The notes under the pieces were generated by a model that saw only the letters and a list, made by a program, of their open reading frames with translations, searched no databases and was not told where the DNA came from. A DNA stretch of 27,372 nt from contig JAAAKB020000011.1 of NCBI GenBank assembly GCA_010014835.2, positions 350 to 27,721 on the forward strand, in the 5' to 3' direction. Shown here one piece after another: positions 1-10,300 of the stretch. A program made the position numbers and the translations under genes. The first letter of the stretch is position 1; every line of letters starts with the position of its first letter. Source of the stretch: Apostichopus leukothele. Taxonomy: Eukaryota; Echinodermata; Holothuroidea; Aspidochirotida; Stichopodidae.

Positions 1-580
1 CAAGTCTTGTTGCATCTCAATGTGTCAAACTGTCAAAGCTATGCTTTATTAATGAAGAGCAGGAAGCATCCATCAAACGCACATGAAAGACTAGTCCTGA
101 ACATTCCATATGTAAAATGTCACATCCAGATATAAAGCAAGTTCCAGTCAACATGACTTTGTATCTCTGGCAGAAATGGCATTTTGTCTGCACTCACAGA
201 GGCTGTGGATAATTTCAACAATTTTCAATCACTCAAGAAAACCATTACTGTCTGAGGATTTTAACTTACTATCACAAATATTCATCAAACAACAGCACTT
301 TCATGATTTTGAATTTTCAGCCAGGGAAGTCATAACAACACAACATCTTATCATTGTTGAGCTAAAAGGATGAGTGAAATTGTTCTTCACTCAAAATACT
401 TCTCTAGAAGGATATGATCTAACACAGGATTATTTTCCAAATTATTCCTAATGGATTAAAATATGGAGATTTGAGGATCAAATTTGCTAACTTATAGAAT
501 TCCTAATAATATAACATTTTACACATAGCTGGAGAAACCTACACATATTCATGACTGTAGATCATTATGTTGATAATTCA
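1..580. repeat. Direct repeat copy A (~580 bp, cut by window edge)
   Basis: This block matches 2031-2604 in the same orientation over its whole length. By eye roughly 6% of sites differ, with a few small indels near the end. It may extend left of the window. It holds a plus-strand open frame at 176-373, but most differences from copy B change the amino acid, so I do not read it as coding. On the minus strand an AATAAA lies near its left end. Confidence 0.9.
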
Positions 581-2030
581 ATGCAGGAAGAGCTTACAAA
601 TACTATGCCAGTTTTTGTGGGAGAGCAGACATATAGTGTTATTCTTGTACTCTATAGAGTATCAGGCCTACATGTGAAGCAGGATACAAGATAACCATAA
701 AACAACTATTGTATGAGATAATTTTAACAGTAGTAGAAAGTATGAAGAGGTCAATAAGTGAAGAATAGTCCCATGTTTTGTAATTTAGCATTAATCATGC
801 ATAGAACACTGAATGGTATTTAATATAGTTTATCTCAAAACTGAATCTGGCAAAAGTTTTAAGTTCTCTCTAACAAGTAGCTAAGTATGAAGTGTTGTTA
901 CTGCTGTCGTTATATGTGTGGCTTGTCTATTTCTTATTCTTTACAATCACCCAGAGAAGAGCCTGCTCAGCATAAATTGCTGCTCTGCTGTTGCAACAGA
1001 CCCCCAACAATGACCACTTAAAGTACTTTTACCTATATCAGATTACCTGATAACGTCTGCCATTACAGACCTTCATCTCCTCTCACAACTCTCGTCCTCT
1101 TATCCAATGCCATGGTACTGCAGCATGGCAGTAAGATGAATTGTAAGAGCTACAACTTGTATCTATTATATTTTATTATCCTGCTGGTTCAATACATATC
1201 TCAATTTGCTTATCTCTGGGACCAAACCAACATTGTAACAGTCACTATTAGCTAAGGCACAATGCATTCCTGAATTACAAGTTATGACGAAAATATAATC
1301 ACAACAACCTTCAGTAAAACCATCAGAAAGTTTTCCTTCACCACCTATAACATAGCACAAAAAGTGCTTGAAATTTAATACAAAAAATTCCTGCAAGTTG
1401 CAGAGACTTACCTTGCTACTTTCTAACTGCCTCAGCAGCTGAGTCAATCACAAGATAACACTGATTGGGAACAAAGAGTATTCCAGCCAACACAAGTGTT
1501 AATAAATATTGCTCTACCATTTGTAGCCTGAGTAAAGATTTACTCACAGTAGACCGTACATTGACAGAATGACTCTCCAAGTCTACAATAACCCTGCTGA
1601 ATGCCTGGTCGGTGCTTGACTCTTCTTCGATTAGTCCATTCAAATAGCAGGGGGATAACAAGTTGACTCAAACTGTGCACAGTGCTAAGAGTTACCCAAC
1701 CACAAGAGAGTTGAACAACATTTGAAATATACTGCTGCTGTTACTTCCCAACAAATTGCAGGTCCAAGATAAGGATAACTTGTTCTACCAAACATCAAAG
1801 ACAATTCTTAAAGGCAGAGATAGTAAGTTTCACTGGAGACTTTCACTTTCAACTCAAGGCAATCTTATCTATACATTAAGATCTATGTCAGACAGCGCTA
1901 GTGTGCAGTGTTAATGTAGATAGGAACTGAACTTCATCATGGTACTCAATAACCTTCACAAAATTGTCCTAGGAAACAGGACATGAAACTATCCACATTT
2001 GGTTAAAAGTCAAAAGATAAAAAGATGTTG
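581..2030. other. Spacer between direct repeats, no gene recognised
   Basis: Minus-strand open frames of 81-93 codons overlap here, and one ends near a donor-like GTAAGT (about 1411). They match no family I recognise and lack a paired acceptor with a conserved product. I see AT-rich non-coding DNA. Confidence 0.6.
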
Positions 2031-2604
2031 CAAGTCTTGTTGCATCTCAATGTGTCAAACTGTCAAAGCTATGCTTTATTAATGAAGAGCAGGAAGCATC
2101 CATCAAAAACACAGGAAAGACTAGTCCTGAGTATTCAATATGTAAAACATCATATCCAGATATAAAACAAGTTTCATTCAAATGACTTTGTATCTCTGGC
2201 AGAAATGGCATTCTGTCTGCACTCACAGAGGCTATGTATAATTTCAAAAATTTTCAATCACTCAAGCAAACCATTACTGTCTGAGGATTTTAATATACTA
2301 TCACAAATATTCATCAAACAACAGCACTTTCATGATTTTGAATTTTCCGCCAGGGAAGTCATAACAACAAAACATCTTATCATTGTTGAGCTAAAAGGAT
2401 GTGTGAAATTGTTCTTCACTCAAAATACTTGTCTAGAAGGATATGATCTAACACAGGATTATTTTCCAAATTATTCCTAATGGATTAAAATATGGAGATT
2501 TGAGGTTTAAATTTGCTAACTTATACAATTCCTAATAATATAACATTTTAGACATAGCTGGAGAAACCTAAACATATTCATTAGACCATTATCTTGATAA
2601 TTCA
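2031..2604. repeat. Direct repeat copy B (~574 bp)
   Basis: Second copy of the block at 1-580, offset by about 2030 bp in direct orientation. Similarity stops abruptly after the shared GATAATTCA at 2604. The spacer at 581-2030 is not repeated beyond copy B. This fits a tandem or segmental duplication, or two copies of an unrecognised dispersed repeat. No reverse transcriptase, integrase or capsid-like frame lies between them. Confidence 0.9.
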
Positions 2605-3515
2605 GACAGAAATTCTAAAAATAACAAGAACACTTTCAAATTGATCTTACAATACAAATTACTTAGAAAAGATACATAACAATGGTTACAAGACTAAAAC
2701 TAACTCTACCAGTTGTTATGTGCTTACAAAATCAATTCATTATTAAATATTCAAACAAACAAGGAGAAACTGTAATGTAATTCCTACCTTACAGTTCGTA
2801 AAGTAAAACGTTACTATAACTCTTTAAAAGTGGTTAAGAGAAATTGTCAAGTAATTCCTTACGCCAAGAGCAAACACTCAATTAGCAGACATGGCGAAAT
2901 TGAAAGAACCAGTTAGAGCAACGCACAACTGTAGGCTGCTTCTAAATTAAATACGCATGACATTTAACATCAATCTTTGGCACTCAGTGTGAGGCCTAAA
3001 CAATGTAGAGTGAAGATGAAAGATGTAATTGCTTCTTGCTGCAACCATCATGATTTCATCTGATACATGGGACTGTCTTACAGTGGCAATGAATTTTGGT
3101 AACCCTGTCTGTAGTTTACCCTACTACAGGGGCCACATGTTTTAGAAGTTATGACAACAAGAGCAACATGTCACTACTGATAGGGTATTGGCAACTTAAC
3201 AACATCCTACTATCTGTGTATAATGTTAAGCAAGGTATTATTTATAGCAAACTGTCACATTCCAACAGTTTATGGATCAAGAAGCTATAGTTACACTTCA
3301 GTTACAATAAATGAAGCATATCCAAAAGTGCTATTTACTTTCCAACACATAATATTCAACAGACGTAGCAAAGAATGAGACATTTGAAATAATCGAGATG
3401 TATATATATGTACAGATATGTTTATGAGTTCCTGGTTCAACTTAAATTTTAATAGTAAAAAAATCATTTTTGATACTTTTGCAGGATATCCAGTTCTGAA
3501 CATTTTAATCATCAT
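2605..3515. other. Non-coding stretch, nothing recognised
   Basis: AT-rich sequence with only short chance frames. No exon of TRIO, no tRNA-like boxes and no internal repeat were seen. Confidence 0.55.
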
Positions 3516-3803
3516 AGTCACTTTCCCAAAGAGTGCTTCTAGCTCCAAATTGTTAAATGGATGTAAGCAGAACCCCAAACAATTATCAGTTCCACAAACA
3601 TGTAGTCCTAGTCACTCTCTCCTAAGAGTGCTTCTAGCTTCAAATTGTTAAATAGATGTAAGCAGAACTGCAAACAATTATCAGTTCTACAAACATGTAG
3701 TCCTAGTCACTCTCTCCAAAGAGTGCTTCTACAGTAGCTCCAAATCCTTAAATGGATATAATCAGAACCCCAAACAATTATCAGTTCCACAAACATGTAA
3801 TCC
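3516..3803. repeat. Three-copy tandem repeat, ~94-bp unit
   Basis: Units start near 3516, 3610 and 3705, each beginning AGTCACT and containing AGAGTGCTTCTA, a TTAAATRGATRTAA core and CAAACAATTATCAGTT. Units differ by scattered substitutions. The third has a small insertion (ACAGT) after CTTCT. Confidence 0.92.
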
Positions 3804-4262
3804 ATTCTTCTTATTCTTTGTTCTTTAACCACTGTCTACATAGTCATGGTTTATTTGATATATATAAATAAATTACATGTAAAATACTTTCTTGGTTTCC
3901 CTTGTAATTCGTAATGTTCCTTGTTATTTTCTTTGTAATAAGACAAAAGAGTAGTAGGCACTTATAGCAACGTTCCCATTACATTACTGATAGGACCGAG
4001 TGTTTTCCCCTGGCAATGTATGATACCAAACACAGGGTCAAATGTCAATGTGATTCAAAACCAGTTCAGTCTGTCTTAATTTTGGCATATCACCCTGTAA
4101 GCTAATGTTGCTGAAGGTTTAAGGAAAACCGAAACTTCCAATAAGCTCAAACTATACATTACAGTACTCCATGTATGTCAACATTATGTGATCTCTTTTT
4201 GAGTTCATCTCCTATGTTATGTTTATTATTTTGGTGTACACATGGATTCTTCTTTATTATTA
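3804..4262. other. Non-coding stretch, nothing recognised
   Basis: AT-rich DNA without an exon, RNA gene or repeat structure that I can support. It ends in a TA/TTA-rich run that may be the tail of the neighbouring SINE. Confidence 0.5.
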
Positions 4263-4386
4263 TACATATTTATATTTGCAACATACAATGAGTTGCAAAC
4301 TGTTGCAAAACTTCCAGCCCCCAACAGGTTTCCAACCCGGGCCTCTCGGTGTATGCAGACACTACTACCAACGAGGCTATAGACAT
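4263..4386 (-). mobile_element. tRNA-derived SINE fragment
   Basis: On the minus strand, TAGCCTCGTTGGTAG (4379-4365) matches a pol III A box. GGTTGGAAACC (4337-4327) matches a B box at tRNA-like spacing and follows a GAGAGGCCCGG segment. A short non-tRNA body and an ATAATAATAA-rich end follow. The acceptor and anticodon stems do not fold convincingly, so this is a SINE relic rather than a working tRNA gene. Confidence 0.6.
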
Positions 4387-7240
4387 TAGATGTGATGTCC
4401 AGAGGTTCCTCTATTGCTTGGTTCTGCTTCCATTAACAAAAAGAAAAACCCATGAAGTAATCAATAGGATTGAGATATTGGCTCACCTTTACTTAAAGTT
4501 ATTTACTGCTAATCTGTGAATAAGTCAACTTTCAGCATATGTAGTAGATTAAAACAATATAAGTTTTAATCAGTGTAAGGAATTTGGAATGCCAAAGACT
4601 TCTTTTGGTGTTTCGAAGTGTAATTTCAACACCTGTATGATTGGCCAATAGGCATATGTACAGTGTCTCTATGGAATATCTGGTCCAAATCGGTTAGATG
4701 TATAGACGTATAGAGATATGGAATGATTCTATTACGCCACAACCAGATACAGGTAAAACATTGGGAGCTTGTGGTAAGTTTGTCATTTTCTCTCAACCTA
4801 TGAATCAGATAAGCTTTGCTGAAGTGTTGCTTTTTGCTTTTCAGGTTATTTATCATTAATATGAAAAACACTATTCTTTTAAATCATCTTACTGCACTTA
4901 GAAGGAATTCTAAAACTAATCTACATTTACACCTGTATGTAAAACTGTCTGACACAAATGTTCAAGAATCCTTGATTTTTAATTTTAGATACCATGTCCA
5001 TGGAGGTAAAACAGTTTTTACCTCCATGCCATGTCTGATAAGGTATACTGAACATAGGTCTTCATGCTGCTCATGACTACTTCTGCTAACAATGTCTGTG
5101 AATAGTTGAATCTATGGAATCCAGAAAGTTAAGCACAATTCAACCCAATTTTTTAAACTGCAGTTTGTGTTGGGTTATAAATTACATGTAACATCATTTT
5201 GACCAAATCATGCAATATTGAGACATATTATGGATATGCCTCAACCTTAAAGAGATCTACATCGTTATAAGTGGGTCATGTTAATGTAGCCATACTCTCA
5301 CACAATAGAGTGTTGTAATATGGTCACATAAATGTCAAGCCTTTAGTCAAGTCAGTTCCAGACAAATGTCAGAAGTCAAATCACTGGGCTGCCAAGATTT
5401 CAGATAAATCACTGGGTTATCAGGCTCCATTGCTGTAGAGCCTGGCCCATTGGCATTGTTGGCTCAAATCAAGTCTAGTCATCACTTCTAAGGAGTTAAA
5501 GACCATTCTCACATCCTAACTCACCAAAATATTGTACACCAACCTATCTATTATAAGGAGAATCGTTGGAAATGTCATAATTTTACATCCAGGAACATTT
5601 CACCTTTATTACACTACAAAATTTTCAAAACCATTTGTCAGCTCACAAATAATTTATTAATAATCAATTCAATAACAGTGCTCATCTCCTGACAACTGAA
5701 ATCTTTCATGAATAATCATGATGAAATTATAATAATATGCAACAAGATGAGATTCAATGTCCACCAAGTCTATATTTGCATATCAACATATGTTTTAACC
5801 AGCAACACTGTGATACCATCTATTAAAACACACCCATGGTTGTGGAGATATTAGCATTTAAAACTTGTATATGTGGCCTAAGTAGTCCTGTCAAATCAAG
5901 AAAATACATAAATGAGATCATAATCAACAGGACACAATTTGAAACAATGATTAACAAACAAGTATTTCTTCTTACGAAATTCCTGTATAAGGCCTACGAC
6001 ACTTATTGGCACAACCCCTTATGCAACAATTGTATTACAACACAGCATAGCAACTCTTAAAATCAAGCTTTCCTTTAAATCATTGACCACTTTCATGTGT
6101 TTGGTCAATGTCTGCACATTTGGATGTCAGACCTATAAAAACTTTAACACAATTAATGTAAGAATTATTCACTTTTGACCACTTTACTTAAAAATATTAC
6201 AAATGCTATGTATTTCTGGAAAAAAGTGATCATGCCTATTAATATGGAAAAGATGGCAAATGCTACAAAACGACACTTTTTCTTTCATCTGAAATGTAAC
6301 CGATACAAACCAAGGTCAGGACTGCAATCCATTTATGTTGGAGAAATGGAATCTAACATCAGGAGATGCTCAGTTCTGAACTTATCTACTAAACAGTTAA
6401 AGTTGTATGACCACAAAATATGAAAATAAAACAAAGGAAAGTAAAACTGTTTGACCCCCTGACATCATTTGACATCATAGTTGTTCAAAGTAAAGGAGAT
6501 CCTTTTCTTATCTTTGATATCTTACAAACAGAGACTTTCTTAACTTTGAAGAAAGTTGTTCATCACAAGCATCTCTATCACATCAGTTATGTAGATCATG
6601 CTTGGGTTTCTTCTCAGGACAGTGACTGTTGATATATGTCTTACAGACAAATTCTTGAAGGAAGGGAACAGGTTCCAAAAGCTTCATTCATACAAAGCAC
6701 ACTATGGATGAGTGGATTTGCCTTGTGTGTCATATCAGAATTGATTTTGGTCACCTATGTACCTTATCAGTTGGGATATCAAATATCCAGTGAGGGCATC
6801 TTTCATCTTACATTTACAAGTGTTTATTTAACATGTATTTTATGCTATCAGTGAACAAAGGCACAGAGCCAAAGGCATTACAGTTTTGTGCCTCTAACTC
6901 TATTATACTTCAAGCCAGTGTTTAACATGCTGTGTTTTTTACTTTAACACAATGTACGTTAAGGTTTTAACTGCAAGGTAATGTTTGGACTTATTGAAAA
7001 AAGTTTGTCTTCATACCAATTAACTTCAACTTCATCTTATCAATCCAGGTGTGCAATACTAAGACTTAAGTAATAATCCTTATATAGTTACGTTTAACTG
7101 CCTTTTTTAACTTTAATTGAATCATATACTTCCAAAACCAAGCATGTTCAAGTTGAAAAATTGCAAACATGACTTCAATGTAACCCAACCTTCTCCAAAC
7201 AATGTAGTGATAAAAAACACCTGAAGTTACAGTAGCTTAC
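4387..7240. other. 2.85-kb non-coding stretch downstream of TRIO exon e
   Basis: No conserved exon was found on either strand. Several plus-strand frames of 70-86 codons (4816-6854) have no recognisable domain and no codon pattern that I can support. The one striking structure is the hairpin at 4992-5035, listed separately. If TRIO continues in this direction, this is the start of an intron of over 7 kb. Confidence 0.55.
4992..5035. repeat. Perfect hairpin flanked by 7-bp direct repeats
   Basis: CATGGAGGTAAAA (4999-5011), a four-base loop, and TTTTACCTCCATG (5016-5028) form a perfect 13-bp stem. CCATGTC occurs immediately before (4992-4998) and immediately after (5029-5035). The arrangement looks like a tiny insertion with a duplicated target, or a template-switch event. 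Confidence 0.85.
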
Positions 7241-7363
7241 CTGAGCAATAGTCACAAATTCTTCATGTTTCTGTTGCAACGCCCTGGCTTTATGAAGAGA
7301 TTTCCCAATTCCTGTGTGTTTGTTTAAAAATTCCTCCCCATGCTTCTCCAGCCAGACAAGAAC
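7241..7363 (-). CDS. TRIO: TRIO spectrin-repeat exon e
   Basis: 41 codons: WLEKHGEEFLNKHTGIGKSL and HKARALQQKHEEF (human WIENHGEAFLSKHTGVGKSL / HRARALQKRHEDF). The acceptor is TTTATAG and the donor GTAAGC. It is the same length (123 nt) and phase as exon a, which occupies the equivalent place in an earlier repeat. That suggests the exon layout dates from repeat duplication. Only 117 bp separate it from exon d. Confidence 0.95.
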
Positions 7364-10300
7364 CTATAAACAAAGAGTAGACCCATAAGTGATCTGATGA
7401 TGCTTTCAGCTTGTAAGATTGTGTCAAATTAACTACAAGAGTACTCAAGAACGAGACAGAAATAAATGTACATCAGTTACCTTTTTAGCATCCTGTTGGA
7501 AGACACAAAGCTGCATGCCATGACTTGAGACTTGCCAGTTCTGTTTCCAGAGCTGCTGGAGGTGGCGATGTCTCTGCAGAATCTCATGGATAAGGTCCAG
7601 AATATGACCAGCTGAGGTAGAATAATCGGTTTGAGCAATCACCGAGTTAAATGATTCTGGACTAACAGGCTGCTGAAGAGCAGCTAGGAGTGTCTTGCCA
7701 TCCCCACAAGCCTGCAGAAATGAAAATGATCTGTGGTCAATAGCTGGAAGACTCAGAAACCTTCACAAACACTACCAGAAGTAGCAAGCAAGTTGTCTGC
7801 ATGCAATTTGTATTGCATATACATGTCAGGCTCATAGGCATCCACAGCAAAAACACTCCAGTGGAGGGCTAGCACACACTTGTTTCAATAGAAGTTTAAC
7901 TGTCCAAATAATTGACTGGTTAACCAGTTCCCAATAAAAAGAATTAACCAGTTATCCCTAAAAAAATTGAACAGTTTTTGTCAGGTGTCTGAAGGGGGAG
8001 GGGGAGGAGGTGTAGCAATAAAAATGGGAAGAGAGTTTGAATTTATTTTTACTGTAGACACCCGCATATGGCACTTTTGGGACAATTTGCTTGATATTAC
8101 AGCTGTTTACATGCAGGAAGTTTTTCCAATTGTGTACATGGTTATTGACTGGGATTACAGGGGTGTGGCAAAGTCCCCGGATTGTGTACACTGTTATTGA
8201 CTGGGATTACAGGGGTGTGGCAAAGTCCCCAGAAGCTAGAGCATCTTCTGGTAGTTCTTGGCTTCTGCTGGTAATTTTAAGGCCCGTACATACATGTCAG
8301 CACGAGGAATCACTCCTCTGTTTTACCCCGTTAAATATATATCAGAGTCCTATCGTGGGGTCCAACTGGGGGTGGGATGCCGCCGCATTTCTGGGGATTC
8401 TTTTTCCCTCGTAGCAAGTTTAAAACACAAAAATATGTTAGAGAGAGGTATAAATCTCAAGAATGTAATTCCTGGTGGGGGTCCTGGGGACTTCAGCTAT
8501 GACACATTCACTTTTCATATATTCATATTTTCTCTGATAATGATTCAGTACAGCTAAAGAGCACACTGGAATAGATTAGACGCCTCTATGGGTTCCAGGG
8601 GGCAGGAAGCAGTAACATTATGAGATAATTCTCTCCCCTCCCAACTTGCCCCTCCCTGCAGATGCCTATGGTCAGGCTTTTTCATATGTCAGTACTGTCT
8701 TTGCTTGTGCTATACCACTGTCATTCAACTTGACTAAATAATTGGCAAAATAATTGGAATTTGAATCCAGCCAATGGATAGGGAAGACAAATGCTAAATG
8801 AAAATGTCAATTAAATTGCAATCGGTTAACACTTATAATGACACTGCTTGTCAGTCTTAAATATGGAAAGAAATGAGAATAGTAAGAACCTCAGCATAAC
8901 AAGTTGTGAAGTCATCTCTTATTTTATGCTGTTGATGGAGCCTGGTCTGCAGCTCTACTATCTGTTCAGGTAACTCACTCCCACCCATTGCTATGCACTG
9001 GTCCTCCCAGTCATATACACGTGTAAGATACTGAAAAACAAGATACAGAATAGGTCAGTTACAATAGATGAATCAATACCACAATAATAATAATAAATTG
9101 TTAAATTGCAATATTTACTAATTCATAGTTTTCTGGTAGTTCAAGCTCAGCTCTAAATTGTTTTTCTTGTCCAATGCTAGTGCGTTATCTCTGATGAACT
9201 TTCAAGTTCAACAAATAAAAAATTTCAACAGTGTAAAATATTCAGATTAAATGTGATGACAAAACAGTCATCAAAACTTTTGTATTAAATTCCTGTTTCA
9301 CTATTTATCCGCTCATTATCCTTTTTATTATGTAAATCATAATTTTGCATGGTCTTACTGTAATCATACTGAGAACAAAATATCACAGAACTGCCTTTGT
9401 CTAGGTTGGACAATTTCATTGAAAGTCAAAGTAGGTAGTGGGTTAACTCTATGTTGTGTTATTTTTGTTAAGAAACAATGCAAATAAGCTGGAAAGGTCA
9501 TTGCAATTCATTGCTTTACCTACATAACAACAAAACCCATTCATCTAAACAAGCTCACATTTCATATTGAGAATTATGCTCCTTACTTCCCTCATAGATC
9601 TTTGCTAACTGTATACATATTGCTTATGTGTGCTTCAATCTTTGATATAGCATAGCCTGCATACCACAGGGTTGTGACCTTGCCCTCCTAATACAACATT
9701 AATAGAGAGTGCACTAGTTATAGCATGAATATGATGACCTACTATTTCAGCCTTCTCATGGAACATTACTGACATTGCCAGGAGGTTGCTCCGCTCATCC
9801 ATCGCAAGAGCAAATCCCTGCCATTCTTGATTCAGTTGATGTGACAACCGATCAATATCCTCAGATGCAAAGTGACCGCTCTTTAGTAAACTGTTAGCTG
9901 CATCCAGAATCAGATGGATATGTTCATACATGCTCTTTAATGGAGAGAAATAAAAAAGACAAAAATATGTAGAAATATAAAATGTATATGCAGAAACAAA
10001 TATATATTTGATTTCAATGTACACTGTTTAAATGCAGAAGTAACAAGAGGACAATCCATGGAATTGCATATCTCATTGCAAGCAAACACTGATTTTAATT
10101 GAACAAACCTATTTTTTATTCCGGGGGTCTATGAAACACAAGGATTCACCCTGGGTACCTTCAACCAAGTTTGAAGAAAATCGGAACAGCCATTAAGGAT
10201 GACTGTTTGACACAAAATTGCACTAAGAATATACATTTGACCTTTAACCATGTGACCCCTGACCTCGCTTGCCATGACAACCACATAGTTTGCTACCACT

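Noticed and set aside
1166-1661. Minus-strand open frames with a donor-like GTAAGT near 1411 as a further TRIO or other exon
   Set aside because: The translations match no TRIO rod segment or other family I know, and no acceptor gives a conserved, in-phase exon.
176-2480. The 65- and 91-codon frames shared by the two direct repeats as a duplicated small gene
   Set aside because: Most differences between the copies alter amino acids and the frames end at different places, so there is no sign of protein-level constraint.
1-2604. The direct-repeat pair as the two ends of an LTR element
   Set aside because: No gag, protease, RT or integrase-like frame or primer-binding site was seen in the spacer. 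Copy A is cut by the window, so its ends cannot be judged. A duplication is simpler.
4327-4379. A genuine tRNA gene on the minus strand, and likewise at 20386-20470
   Set aside because: The A and B boxes are present but the acceptor and anticodon stems do not pair well, and non-tRNA bodies follow. SINE relics fit better.
7967-8557. Overlapping plus-strand frames as nested genes
   Set aside because: They lie inside a TRIO intron in repeat-like DNA, show no domain, and share residues only because of the 52-bp duplication.
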